Positions 1 through 11,216 of a stretch of 64,000 nucleotides of DNA are shown here, in pieces (position 1 is the first letter of the stretch; each line of letters begins with the position of its first letter). The notes under the pieces were generated by a model. That model saw only the letters and a list, made by a program, of their open reading frames with translations, did not search any database and was not told the DNA's origin. Origin of the DNA: Erodium maritimum (lineage: Eukaryota > Streptophyta > Magnoliopsida > Geraniales > Geraniaceae); assembly GCA_963921825.1 (NCBI GenBank), contig OY997588.1, forward strand, positions 130,603,203-130,667,202. Reading direction: 5' to 3'. Both the position numbers and the translations under genes were made by a program.

Positions 1-2
1 GC

Positions 3-248
3 GCTGGTAGCTCCAGTGCTCAATTTGTAAGCTCTTTGGAAGAGATAGAAGACCTTAAGACTCGTATGGCTGATCAAGAAGCCATATTTGCGCGACAGCT
101 AGAGGATCAGTGCAAATTAATGGAGGAGCGGCGTATAGTGCTGGAGGCTAGGCTTGATGCGCAGGAAACAGAACAATCCCAGTTTCGACAGTTGTTCAGC
201 ACTTGGGCAGCCGCTCAGCAAACAGTCGTCCCGTCATCATCCTCGTAA
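3..248 (+). CDS. C-terminal part of a CACTA-associated coiled-coil protein (partial)
   Basis: The reading frame is open to the left edge, so this is only the 3' end of a gene and no start can be assigned. The peptide is rich in Glu, Gln, Arg and Leu with heptad-like spacing (LEEIEDLKTRMADQEAIF, then a QLEDQ/LEER stretch). It ends in a polar Ser-rich tail. Plant En/Spm (Ptta-type) accessory proteins commonly end in such a coiled coil, probably for DNA-bound multimer formation. No transposase catalytic residues are in view. The following CACTA-like terminus supports the assignment. An unrelated host coiled-coil protein is possible but less likely. Confidence 0.45.
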   Translation, partial: AGSSSAQFVSSLEEIEDLKTRMADQEAIFARQLEDQCKLMEERRIVLEARLDAQETEQSQFRQLFSTWAAAQQTVVPSSSS

Positions 249-599
249 CCAGCAAACAATCATCCCGTCATCATCCGCGTAACCAACAAACCAATCATCT
301 ACCACCCCGTCGTCTGCCACCCCGTTGTCTGTCCCTCAATCCTAGTAATGTCCCTTATCACAATTTAAAACTAACCAGTTTTTATTTGGTTTTGTTTGGA
401 TTACTCTGACATTATATCTATTCGTGTTGGATGTGCACCGAAACTGTGATATTATGTTGCGATGAAAATATTTATGTGTTTATATAGTTTTGTAGGATTG
501 GTAACACAAGTACGGACAGGAACAGGAAAATATTTAATGCATGATTGGGTGCAACACTTTTAAAATGTTTTTTTTTGTTTTACCATAAACTTGGCTGAC
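249..599. other. CACTA 3' noncoding sequence
   Basis: This AT-rich stretch separates the coding tail from the subterminal repeats. I see no open frame that looks coding and no other motif. Confidence 0.4.
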
Positions 600-951
600 A
601 GATAGGATCCGTTTGCCAAAAAACAACATACAGACCCTTCCCACGGATTGGATACGTGGGTAAGGTGAAACAAATTAGTCACAGATTGGATCCGTGGGTA
701 AGTTATTTCACCTTACCCACATATCTAATCCATGGGTAAGGTGTTCCACCTTGCCTACGCATTGGATCTATGGGTAAGGTTACCACCCTCCCGACAGATG
801 CATGAATCTTTTTCCCAAAATCTTCACCGGCGGGAGTTGGCCATCAGATCTTGGCCGATGGATAGATCCGCCAGTCAAGATCTTCGCCAACGGATCCGAT
901 GACCTCGGTAACGGATCTAATCTGTCTGGCAACTACTGATCAGCAGTAGTG
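600..951. repeat. CACTA subterminal repeat block
   Basis: At least four degenerate copies of a motif resembling GATTGGATCCGTGGGTAAGG occur between about 640 and 780. Rearranged GGATCCGT/AGATCCG variants continue up to the terminus at 951. Such arrays bind the element-encoded protein in En/Spm-type transposons; binding here is inferred. Confidence 0.5.
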
Positions 952-1816
952 ATGCATGTAAGTAATTTTGTCACGCCCCAACTCCGGTTTTGACCGGACT
1001 CGCGACGTGACCAAAATTAATAATAGAAAGGCGATAAACAATTGACTTAAACCTTTAAAATATCAAGATAAACTAAACTTCCTCAAATCAACATCAGTAA
1101 ATAGTTCAAAATCTCCAATGAGTCACAGCTCAACATAAAGAGTAAGGTAAAAAATGTTTAGTACACACGACCAACATAACTCTAAAATAAACCCCAAGAC
1201 GTCCAAAAGCTCCCGAGCCTCGAACTCACTAGACATCAGGTACGCCTGTAAACAACAGTAAGAAACCAAAGGGGTGAGCTTACGCTCAGTAGGAAAGATC
1301 TTAACAACTCAACCTTTAGTTAAATACTAAACTGCTTAAACAGATAACACAAATAACGATTTAATACGATTAACAATTAAATATTAATAAACAGAATAGA
1401 TCTAAATAGTACCGTACTCTTAAAGATAACAGTAACTTGAAAAGGTTCCATAAAAACATACTATAACGAATCATAACGATTAAAATGGGAGCAATTGATA
1501 TCACGCCAATAACTTGCTTTCTCAAGCCTCCGATCCATGGATATATTCTGGGATCACATCGTTTCCCATATTCCGATCCACCAGAGTACCCATATCATAT
1601 CAGATTTTCCCTCGGTCCAGAGGAGGCACATGCGTCGGGGCACCGGAAACAATCCCAAATGGGCGCTTATAATCGGAATTCTCGGAAATGCCTCCAAAGG
1701 ACCATATGTCATAGGGAACCAAGGTAGTGCTCCCGTAGGACGCATACACTTGGGTGAAACCACAATAACCATCTCTCACTAAGTAATCCATCCAATTGCC
1801 CCGTAGGGTCCAATAA

Positions 1817-1937
1817 CCAATGCCCTCAGGCTCCAATAATCAATCCTCATAATATCCAGTAACCAATGCCCTCAGGCTCCAATAATCAATCCTCATAATA
1901 TCCAGTAACCAATGCCCTCAGGCTCCAATACTCAACC
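1817..1937. repeat. 46-bp tandem repeat in solo LTR 1
   Basis: Two full 46-bp units (1817-1862, 1863-1908) and a partial third begin CCAATGCCCTCAGGCTCCAA. The two-LTR gypsy element carries a different tandem repeat (38-bp unit) at about the equivalent LTR position. Confidence 0.85.
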
Positions 1938-2889
1938 AATATTCCGCACTAACTGCCAACCACCACTAACCACAACACCACCGGATTACCCCCCTGGTGT
2001 AGTACCGAACCGAACAACCAAACATTTCAAGAATAAGGATAAGGAAAAATACACTATAATTCATCCATAAAAAAACACTTCTCGAATCACACTTTCATCA
2101 CAACAAAGACATCCAATAACACTCCACACTTACCTTATACTTACCTGTCACGAACCATCGGTACATCGATCACCTGATTGTACCCCTTGGTACAAAAGTC
2201 ATACTCGATCATCCATTCAATCAAGCAAGTAATTCAACACATAATCACTCAACCAAGCAAGTAAACATTCAACCAATCAAACATAAAATTAAACTAGTTT
2301 CATTAGACTCTTGATTATCCTAATAACTAGCAACCAAGCATTTGAACCTAGCACAACAACTAATCCGAGGGCTCATCACGGCCTCTCTACCAGTAAATCA
2401 ATTCCCAAGTATTGAAAGCGAGTTACACTAGTTATTCTCATCCTAAGCATGCATTCTAGACACATCCATTTATTAGTAATTGAAAGACGATTATTCTAGT
2501 TATTCGCATCCTATGGCAATTCTAGGACCTTCCCGATTTTATTATCCTAACATGCATAATAAGCGTTTAAATAAGAAGTTAAGACTTTTCCTACCTCTTG
2601 GTAATCCTCTAAAACTCTGTTGTCAAACTCGGTAGTCACAACTCCGTTCTTCACACGGGTTCCGGCGTGATCTTCGTTCTTCTAGCTCGGGTCCAAGTTC
2701 TTCCTTCCTTCCTTCCTTGCTCGGTACTACGGTCTTAGACCACCATAAAACCAAAATTAATAACCAAACGGAGTGTTCCTCAATCCAAAATTAGTAGAAT
2801 AAACCTCAAACAATGGACATAGGGTCAAAGAAGTGATCTAGAAATCGAAATGGGCTAAAAGGAAGGGTTTTTGGTTCTGGGGTTCTGAT

Positions 2890-3130
2890 CTGAAATGCCA
2901 TCTGGACCGTGTGGCTAGCCGTGCCGGAACCTGGCACGGACCGTATCACAGTCCGGCCCGGGAACCAGCACGGACCGCGTCACAGACCGGCCCGGAGTCT
3001 GACACGGACCGTGTGAGGTACCGTGTCGGACTCTCGTCCGTTCCGTGCCGCGTGCCGTGCCGGTACCAGGCTCGTTCCGTGCGGCCTGCCGTGCCGGCAC
3101 CTGGCCCGGTCCGGGTCACGTTCCGCGCCA
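2890..3130. repeat. GC-rich palindromic array in solo LTR 1
   Basis: The stretch is built from repeated variants of GGCACGGACCGTG, GTGCCGG and CCGTGCCG, with many short inverted repeats able to form hairpins. Several overlapping open frames here are by-products of the stop-poor GC-rich composition and are not annotated as genes. Confidence 0.65.
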
Positions 3131-3976
3131 AACCTGACCAGTTCCTCCCACAAAAACCTCATTTCCAAGTCCTTCAAACTCCAAAATGTTCATCCAAAGT
3201 TACCCAACATCAACACCCTCAATGGGTTCATCAAAACTTCAACCAAAAATACAATCCAAGCATCCTACTTCACTACTTCTTCTCCAAGTAACAACCACAA
3301 AGCTAGTTCTTCAACTTCAAGTCAAAAACCCACAAAACCCATAGATTGAAAGTGGATGAAATGAGAAGTTTAGAGCATCCATACCTTGAGGATGTGTAGG
3401 AGATGTAGCTAGCAAGCTTGGGAAGGAGAAATGGTGGAAAGATGAGCCAAAAATCTCCTCTTTGCTCTCTTTCTTCTTGCTCAAGCCAAGAGCTTCTCTC
3501 TTCTCTCCCTTTAGAATTTGTCAGCTGCAAAATGAGGGGAAAATGCTGAATTTGTGTCCAACAAATGCCTTAAATGACCTACAAGTTAAATGACCAAAAG
3601 CCCCTTGCTAGTTTTATCCTTTTAGAGCCTTTAGGGAGGGTCAAGAGGTCATTTCAACTCCTTTTCTTCTCATCAAAGCCTCCAATGCCATGTGGCATTG
3701 TGGGAGCCACTTTGTTATAATAAAATTGCAGTAGTCCAATTTTAGTCGTGAAATTCGATATAAAGTCCAAGTTTGACCAGAAATTGACTGTTACAAAATT
3801 ACAGTCAAACTGAAGGAAATGACCCAACTAAGTTAACCGTGATGACGGCTAAGTTTTTTGGGCCCCCGAAATGTGCCGAATGACTTCCTGGGTCTTCGGT
3901 TGACTTTTCCGGCCAAAAGTCAAACTTGGTTAGAAATCGTCGGCTCTACCGGGATCGACCGGGGGCGGTTCTTACA

Positions 3977-4060
3977 AATTTAGTACAAGTTGTTCAGGTC
4001 ATACATTTTTCTTGAACAACCATGGTTCAAATCCTCTTATATATAATTTTTGGGGGGATA
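3977..4060. other. Target-site host segment to the right of solo LTR 1
   Basis: Together with 952-968 this segment is homologous to 35991-36080, which lacks the LTR. It ends in a short G run (about 4051-4056) where the other copy has 25 G residues. Its own origin is unknown. Confidence 0.6.
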
Positions 4061-4290
4061 TTTCAGCTTGTATTGCTCAGATCAGAGGAGACTATATCAA
4101 AAGGGATATAATCAAACACATCTCTTCGAAATTCTTTTATACTCATGATCTTCAGACAAGTCATGAGGTAGATGTCAAGCAAATTCGGTCTAGTGAAAAT
4201 CTTGTCGACTTATTTACTAAGGCATGACTGATATCTACTTTTGAAAAGCTAGTGTACAAGATCGGGATGCGTCGACTCAACCAACAATCA
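4061..4290 (+). pseudogene. copia RNase H C-terminal remnant
   Basis: Plus-strand translation gives an ACIAQIRGDYIKRD motif, then KHISSKFFYTHDLQ and QIRSSENLVDLFTKA. These correspond to the end of the Ty1/copia RNase H domain, which degrades the RNA of the RNA-DNA hybrid during reverse transcription. A stop falls directly after LFTKA (4225-4227), where intact copies continue a short way; the next codons still read like the family's KLVYKIGMRRL tail. Everything upstream of about 4061 (gag, protease, integrase, RT) is missing. A dead fragment. Confidence 0.75.
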
Positions 4291-4650
4291 AAGTGATCCC
4301 GTCAGTCATCAGGGGGAGTAAAGATCACGGGGAGCGAGAATTGTGCGTTGTACTTTTTTTCCATTATTCAGGTTTTATCCCACAGGATTTCCTGAAAAGG
4401 GTTTCAACGAGGCAGCTTAAAGCACGTTCGGTATATTTATTAATGGTAGTCCAAAAGGGAGTTTGCAGAAATAGATGGCTCACCATCCTTTTAGTTGCAA
4501 GGCTCAAGATGGTCCACTTCCACTAACATTTCATTAATGAAAAATTAGTCATGGTGTAATATTTAATATATTAACTAAGTCTTTTCTATGCCTATGTATG
4601 TGAAGCACTTCCTTTGTATACAAGAAATGAAAATTACAGAACCACTTTCT
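4291..4650 (+). mobile_element. copia 3' LTR-derived sequence
   Basis: After a purine-rich GGGGGAGT stretch (about 4312) there is LTR sequence with the widespread copia block GTTGTACTTTTTTTCC, a TTTTATCCCACAGGATTT step and a TTTCAACGAGGCAGC step. It ends near TGTATACAAGAAATG and CACTTTCTAC. The last approximately 75 bp recur at 8895-8995, marking a second LTR fragment of the same family. Exact borders are not resolved. Confidence 0.55.
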
Positions 4651-4796
4651 ACCCTTTTTATTTATCAATAGTTTTTGTTTTATAAATCCAACAGTTTCAA
4701 AGTGAACCCGAAAAACAAGGGTGAGAACCCTCAATACAAAGCATAGAGCTTTCCAACAGGAACCTCAACACTAACAACAAACAAACATAAGGCTAG

Positions 4797-4916
4797 GTCT
4801 AATAATAAGTCTATACCCGCATTTGTCTAACATAAAGCAAACTAACAGAAGGTTGGGTCTAACAATAAGCCTATACCCGAAATTTTCTAACATAAAGCAA
4901 ACTAAAATAGGATCGA
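4797..4916. repeat. 60-bp tandem duplication
   Basis: Two adjacent copies share TCTATACCCG and TCTAACATAAAGCAAACTAA with a few substitutions (about 4797-4856 and 4857-4916). Confidence 0.75.
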
Positions 4917-5981
4917 GACATAGCTCGTCCAAAACAACCAACATGAGCATACCGTCACAGGCAGCTCAAACCAACATGAGCCTAAAACAAGATATAACAC
5001 GCATGAAGTACACCAAAACCCAACAAGGGGTACAGAACTAACAAAGAAGGTCAAAACCCAAAAACAAGGACAACCAAAAAGAACCAACTGAAAGGCCTCA
5101 GGCCAAACTAAACGAAACAAACGGAGAGAAATAGTGGTTACCCCCGGAGAAGCAGACTTCTTAGGAGGTAGAAACTTCCAAGTCCCACTCATGAAGAACA
5201 ACGGGTGAGTGCAGCCCAAAAGAAGCGAACAACAAGTCAGACAAGGAAGCAAACCAAAATCCGGCAAGACTTCAACAGCAGAACCTGAGCAAATCCCTCA
5301 ACCAGCAAATTCGCTCTGAGTCCTCCGACAACCACCTCACCAGCCCACCAGTACCAAAATAATACCTCACAACCGGCCAACACCTGGTTGTGACCCTAAA
5401 AAGGGAGGGCCAGGACAAACAAACCCCACCCCCAAATCTAACACATATCTCCACTAATCTCGACTAAGAAATTCTTCTAACAAGCCGTAGGCTTAAACAC
5501 TCAACGGTGGTCACCACCAACCGTAAACCCTCATCCTCACCACCGAGGACAAGGAAACAGAAGACTAAATGATGTTAGATCAATAGAGAAAAATGCTAGT
5601 AGGAGGGAGTTAAGTAAGAGAGAAGCCAACCAAACCATAGCAGTGTCGATCCAACTAGTCTCGCCCGTAAGGAAGATGTGGATGGGGAATCGAAAACAAA
5701 TCGAATCTCCATAACCAGTGCAAAGCGACGGAGCACACGGAAGGAGTTCAAATCTAATGTCGGAGGGTCTGAGCACCACAGAGCAGAACAATCCACAACG
5801 AATCAAAGAGAAACCTTCCGACGTTAAAAAGATCGACGTCACTGGTGGCCGACGAAGGAGAAGCACAGCAGAACCACACCAAATCAGCACCCCATCAACA
5901 ACCTTGACTCATCTGAAACCACATAGACCCACGACCTCGAAAGTCGAGAAGGGAGTCCTACCTAGGAATCAGATGAAATCA

Positions 5982-6011
<30 letters not shown>
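5982..6011. repeat. (GAA)n microsatellite
   Basis: About ten uninterrupted GAA/AAG triplets. Confidence 0.95.
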
Positions 6012-6012
<1 letters not shown>

Positions 6013-7664
6013 GAAAAGTCGGGAGAAAAAGGGAGAAGGTCGGAGAAGGAAGTGATAGGCAGAGAAAAGGGGAAGAGTGTCACGCCCCAAATCCGGTATT
6101 GACCGGACTCGAGACGTGAACCGGGATTTGTAAAGAAAACAATTTAAAACCCATAATTAAGTTCAAAGCTGTAGATAAATAGAGTAATAATCAAAGTCTG
6201 AAAATCCGAAACCCTGAGTCCTACGCTCAGTCATATACAATAGTCGAAAATAACGGTACATCTTTAAGAAACATAAAGTAAACCCGGGCCTCCGCTAGCT
6301 CCCAAGCTCTGCGTAATTCTCTAATCCAAATCAAAGCTATCACCTGTAGAAAACAAGGTAAGGGGTGAGCTTGACACTCAGTAGGTGAAAGCCCCGAAAT
6401 CCAACTAATTACAGAATTACAAGAAAGCCTTTCCAAAATTTAAAGCTTAATAAAAGGGTTGATAAATCGATGGGACACTTAAACCATTTTAAAGACGATA
6501 CCCATTTTACTCGATCAATCCCTGACCATCAACTCCATCTTGGCTAAACACTAACTATTATAACAAAGCACACACCGAAGGAACAACAAGGAAACACACT
6601 CATAGCCACAAACACAACAACACTCACTCAAATCCAAGGCATTCTCAAACACAAGAAATTCACACACTTGCACGGTTTCGGAAGCAACCCGCTCGGCCCG
6701 GCGTAGCCACACGCAACTTTCCCCAACACACAGTCGGGAGAGGCGGTCGACCTCATCGCGGAACAAAGGCCCGAAATCGCCTCTTCGCGGCACAGCCTCA
6801 TCGCGGAACACAGCGTTTTACCGATACACAGAAGGCAGGGAAGTCGCCTCTTCACGGAACAACCTCATCGTGGCACAACACAACGTTTTACCGAGTGCTA
6901 GTCGGAAGGTAGGGAAACCACCTCTTCGCGGGACACAACGTTTTACCGACTCTAGGTCGGAAGGTAGGGAAACCACCTTTCTCATGTAACCAATCACAAT
7001 CATACTCACACCACTATCACGCACTTACCATCACTTACCAACACCACACTCAACGTGGTAACCCCACCGGCTTAACCGGTATCCGTTCCCCAACACTCAC
7101 ATTTCAACAAGTCATATAAACCGGAAATAACCACTCAAGTCACTAATATGCATCACTAGTTCAACTCTACTCGTTTTCATGTTTGTTATTTATTAACCGT
7201 TCAAACAACACAGAGCACACAAGCAGATACACTCAGCAAACAATCCTACAGGCACGACATGGCCCGATTCTACCAGCACGACAATTCCCAAGACTAAAGT
7301 CGTAAAAGTTCACAGTTTATACGTCTACGCTAGTTATTCACATCCTACATGCATACTAGTTCTTTATCCGGTTATTAAGTTTCCCTATGTGCATTCTAGT
7401 ACGTCCATAATAAAGTGAGGTTCTGAGGTATTCCCCACCTCTCAGTCTCTATCTGGATCGCCTAACTGCTGACGTTCGGGCCTACTTCGGTCTTCTCCAC
7501 GCTCGGGGTAAAAGACTGGTTTTAACAAAAAGGGACGGTGATCAATCCCGGTCCAGTCCGTAACGGTCCTCTAATTATCAATTAAGTCCTTTAAATGTAT
7601 CCGTTAAGTCCTTGAATTTATCTGATTTTAGTCCAATTAATTAATTAATTAATTTAAAACTGTC

Positions 7665-7910
7665 TGACCCGAACCCGGATCCAAAACCGACCCGGATCCG
7701 AGTCCAGACCCGAACCGACCCGAGCCCGACCCAGACCCGGATCCAGACCCGAGTCCATACCCAAGTCCAGGATCAAGACCCGAGCCCGATCCAAGTCCAG
7801 GCCCGGCCCAGATCCAGTCCAGGCCCGGCTCAGACTTGAGTCCAGACCCAGGTCCAGGGCCCGTGTCTCATCCTGGCCCAGGCTCAAGCGCTCGATCTCG
7901 TCCTGGCCCA
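7665..7910. repeat. ACCCGGATCC-type degenerate short repeat array in LTR copy 2
   Basis: Many imperfect repeats of ACCCGGATCCAGACCCGAG type occupy about 245 bp, corresponding roughly to the CACGG-type arrays of solo LTRs 1 and 3. Confidence 0.7.
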
Positions 7911-8322
7911 AGGCCCGTTAGAGAAGAGGCTAGGATTTTGGTTCAGCTCCGGCGACGGCGGCGGCGTCAGGAGACTCTGGGTGGTTTCTCCACGGTTGCA
8001 ACGACGTCAGGAGCTCGAGGTGACGAGGGATTGGTTGTTGGTTCGCGTTCAGAGCTCCTCCGTCCATATATGACGGCGAGGGAGCTTCGCCGGCGTTGGA
8101 GCTCAGATCTGGAACTCGAGGGTTCCGGCGAGCCTCTCCAACCGAGCTCGGCCAGCTCGAGCTCGCGTGCGTGCGATTCTCGGGGAAAGGATGGACTGGG
8201 AAGGTGAAACAAGCCGGGAAAGTGGCTCACCGTCACTGGTTTCTTCTGTTGCAGGCGCGGCGAGGCTCGACGGGAACGGCGGCACTTGTTCGTTTCGAAT
8301 CGAGGAGGAAGAAGGGAAATGA

Positions 8323-8346
8323 GGGGGGGGGGGGGGGGGGGGGGGG
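8323..8346 (+). repeat. Poly-G tract (24 G)
   Basis: An uninterrupted run inside the GC-rich portion of LTR copy 2. Length may be affected by sequencing. Confidence 0.9.
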
Positions 8347-8894
8347 TTTCTGGCACGGGGCGGTGGAGACGGGGTTCTGGCGTCACTCTCGTGTCGCGGT
8401 AGGTTGGTTTGAGGCCGGAAGGGCGTCGCCGGCGTGTCTGGTTCGAGAGAGAGAGAGGCGAGAGGAAGAAGATGTCTCGGGAGGCGCACATGCAAATGAG
8501 GAAGGAGAGGGGTCGTTGCTAGGGTTAGGCTTGGCTTTGGCCCCTGGCGTGTTGGGCCAGACACACTGACCGGACCTGGTCCGGCTCGGCCCAATTGCTT
8601 GTTTCTGGGCTGGCCCAAGCCTACTCCCCCCTCTTCTCTTTTTTTTTTCCTTCTTCCTTTTTTTTTATTTTGAATTCGATCCAAAAATTTTAATCCGTTC
8701 TCTAACCTACTTTCAAATACGTTCTTACTCCTAGGTACCGGTCGTCAATCGTAGAACTCCACAATCGCCTACCCGGGGGGATAAGAAGTTGATCACCCCC
8801 GACATGGGACAACCTCATTTAGTCCCCAAAACAACGCGTTTCAACTATGCATATTGGTTTCTGCATCACCCCATACTGTACACTCTCCTACCTT

Positions 8895-8995
8895 CCATGA
8901 CTACTCTAAGAAGTCTATTGCTCTCCCTGTGCCTGTGTATGTGAAGCACTTCCTTTGTATACAAGAAATGAACATTACATGACCACTTTCTACAC
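8895..8995 (+). mobile_element. copia LTR end fragment
   Basis: It matches about 4570-4645 over the block TGTATGTGAAGCACTTCCTT followed by TGTATACAAGAAATG and CACTTTCTACA. It is therefore the tail of another LTR of the copia family whose RNase H remnant lies at 4061-4290. Confidence 0.5.
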
Positions 8996-10955
8996 TTATG
9001 CTCTCCCTCTCTACATACCCTTATTCTTTTTCCATTTTGTCGATACCGTGCTTATCAGACAAGATCATCTAAAGCAAAGAATTAGAAGCGACTATCAAAC
9101 AAGATCATCTAAGTACAATTGTGATATGTTTAGATTATTTTCACAACATAAGCTACTTAAAATGAAAGCATTTAGACAATGAATTAACAAAAGCGATGTT
9201 TTGGTATGCCTTTAGACAATATTTATTTTGATAAGCCAAAAAAAACAAATTTTGAAAGTTGCAACCCATAATAATGAAGTGATAAGGAACTGAACAAGCT
9301 CAAAGGCTAGAGAAAATTAAAGTAAAGCCTAATAATACATCTAAGTATATTATCATAAAGAAAAAGTAACAAGAAATTCGAGAAAGCCAAAACAAAACAA
9401 GCTTGGAAACTTCAACAGACGTGTCTCGAGACCCTTAACTACAACCTCGAAAACCGCCTCACGTCGAGCGAGAGAGCACCCACGCCATTACCAAAGGCCT
9501 AGAAAATGCTAGTGGCCAACACGAACGTATCTGGCTCGCCCAATCATTATTTCGTATCTAACGGAATAACTTACCATGCCTCAGTATCACAAATGGCCTT
9601 ATACCACATATAAACCGGCCTTATGCAACTATATTAGTAGTTAGGTTATTTTCCTTTTTCCTAATATCCATTAATTTTGTTGACCCAACCTTTAACTTGA
9701 AGTTTGGATGCAGATCAAACAAGTCCTCGCATTTTCAAGAGATTAACTAACTATTCGACTGTTAGTGCATAGCTTCCGTTAAACAAGTATTTAGATGAAT
9801 AAATTGGCATATTTTGGTGCTAATATGAATTTGTTTCTTATGGAGCTTTCATTTTCCCAGTTACCAAACTATCTTGTACATTCATCGAATAAAGGTACCA
9901 TAAGAAAAATAATGGACATGTTTTACAAGTGATCGTCCCAACCTTACGGGAACACAGCTCGTTGTAAAATGTAAACCCATCTTCAACACACACCATAAAT
10001 TGAACACTACCGACATTTTGATGCGACATACCCACCTAGTTTCTTTCATTTGACATTTATATGATGAAGAGTTCAATGACTTTTTACGTAGTCATTCTTG
10101 ACTATTGTGCAATCATATTAGTATAAGGAGACTATATATTAACTATTAATTAAAAGTACTTATAATGATTTATTTTATGATAGAAGTTGTTATCCGACAA
10201 TGGTGGCAACATCGGTTGATCTTGCCCCTTAGCTCGGGACTTTCGAGTATGTTTTGGTTTGGAGGACTACATCGGTGGTGGTTGTCATGCTACCTCCATC
10301 CAAGATGGCGGTAGCTTCCGAACCCCCGCAGACTAGATTGCGTCGTTGGTAAGGAGTAGCGACATGGTTAGGTTGGGAAGCGGAAGGGAGATCAGCGTGG
10401 AATCACAGACCGCTGGAGGAAGCTTGCATGGAATTGGCTTCGATTTTGAGTGGAGAGGCTTTTGAGCCCTCTTTAGCTTAATAAAGGCCGAAGTAGGTCG
10501 TACTGTCATGGTTGCAGGGACAACCATTGATGGCGGGGAGATCGAAACTGTGGTGGCAAAAGAAGCAAGAGATGGAAAGAAGAATTAGCCAAGATTGGTG
10601 GTGTGGTCGGTTCCATTAGAGGTAGGGAGTTAGAAATAAGTCCAAGACTAGAGAATTTATAGGGATCGACTTCAATGTTATAAGAGAAAAGTAAGGAATT
10701 GAGATTATGGAAAGGAGTTGAGGACATAAATTATGAGATTTATCGTGTTGTGATTCTGGACCCCAGTGTTGGGAAGAGACCCAATCGAGGGGTATGCTTG
10801 TTGCTTTGCGAATTGTGTGAATTGATTGAGATTGTTCCTCCTATGGGAGTTGATTGATTTGATTGAACATCGTTGTCTGCTGTTGTGAGACGCACTAGGT
10901 TACAGCCTTTTCTGCCTATATATAAAGTATTATATATTTATCTACTGAGCCAAGT
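8996..10955. other. Interstitial sequence, no gene recognised
   Basis: Mostly AT-rich, with a more GC-rich stretch near 10180-10760. The open frames are short and carry no recognisable domain or repeat. I see no RNA gene here. It may be an old, unrecognisable repeat. Confidence 0.4.
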
Positions 10956-11208
10956 TGTAAAGACCGGCCGAATTAAAAAGGAAGTAAAATATTAATTTTA
11001 TCGTATCGCACAATCGTGGGTGGAAATCGAGTGGGAAAATTGGTTCGACTTCAAAAGAAAAGAAAAAAGGTTAAATCGGGCCAGACCCGACCCTGCCAAC
11101 AGACCTGGCCTGGCAGCCCGACCAGCTCCTTATTGCTTGGGCCGCGAAGCCCGTTTTCTCGCCTGAGGCCCAAAAGGGACAACCAGCCCATTCGAGCCCA
11201 AGCCGGGG

Positions 11209-11216
11209 TATAAAAA
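11209..11216 (+). promoter_or_regulatory. TATA box of the gypsy 5' LTR
   Basis: TATAAAAA lies about 25-35 bp upstream of a CT-rich, leader-like sequence (from about 11240). This is the expected placing for the RNA polymerase II start at the U3/R border. The start site itself is inferred. Confidence 0.5.

Larger units (their letters stand above)
1..951 (+). mobile_element. CACTA (En/Spm-type) transposon, 3' end
   Basis: The left edge of the window is inside the element. The unit ends at 951 with TAGTG; read on the minus strand the terminus begins CACTACTGCTGATCAG, which fits the CACTA superfamily. Before the end there is a block of degenerate subterminal repeats, and further left the tail of a coiled-coil coding region. 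A 3-bp target duplication would include ATG at 952-954, but the other end is outside the window, so this cannot be tested. Superfamily assignment rests on the terminus and repeats, not on a catalytic domain. Confidence 0.6.
969..3976 (-). mobile_element. Solo LTR of a gypsy-type retrotransposon (copy 1)
   Basis: The unit runs from TGTCACGCCCC at 969 to GGCGGTTCTTACA ending at 3976, i.e. TG...CA on either strand. It is flanked by a perfect 5-bp duplication AATTT (964-968 and 3977-3981). No internal domain lies between the ends, so it is a solo LTR left by LTR-LTR recombination. Orientation is minus, because the two-LTR relative at 10956-20891 carries the same terminal block on the plus strand as its LTR end. 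It shares the block around 1274-1300 (GGTGAGCTTACGCTCAGTAGG) with the other LTRs of the family. The empty site survives as a paralogue near 35991. Confidence 0.88.
4651..6077 (-). mobile_element. LINE-like 3' UTR / unclassified retroposon sequence (minus strand)
   Basis: On the minus strand this is T/G-rich sequence without long conserved frames, ending near AACTATTGATAAATAAA. That resembles the 3' UTR and tail style of plant L1 elements. It holds a 60-bp tandem duplication and a GAA microsatellite. The short open frames have no recognisable domains. Classification is tentative. Confidence 0.3.
6078..8880 (-). mobile_element. gypsy-type LTR (copy 2), right border unresolved
   Basis: It starts with TGTCACGCCCC at 6078 and continues with the family block ATCCGGTATTGACCGGACTC. 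The GGGGTGAGCTTGACACTCAGTAGG block lies near 6360. The far end should read GGTTCTTACA or similar, but no clean terminus or copy of the candidate duplication AAGAG (6073-6077) was found. The right border therefore lies somewhere between about 8730 and 8885, perhaps lost by deletion. Overlapping open frames in 7650-8690 (up to 193 codons) reflect GC-rich composition and contain no domain. Confidence 0.65.

Noticed and set aside
2911..3349. Open frames of 126 and 108 codons in solo LTR 1
   Set aside because: Products of the palindromic GC array; no homologous frame in solo LTR 3.
7654..8684. Overlapping long open frames on both strands (up to 193 codons)
   Set aside because: They lie in the GC-rich part of an LTR, on both strands at once, without domains; composition alone explains them.
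10917..10935. TATATATAAAG promoter-like stretch
   Set aside because: AT-rich context with no downstream gene; the gypsy LTR begins just after it.
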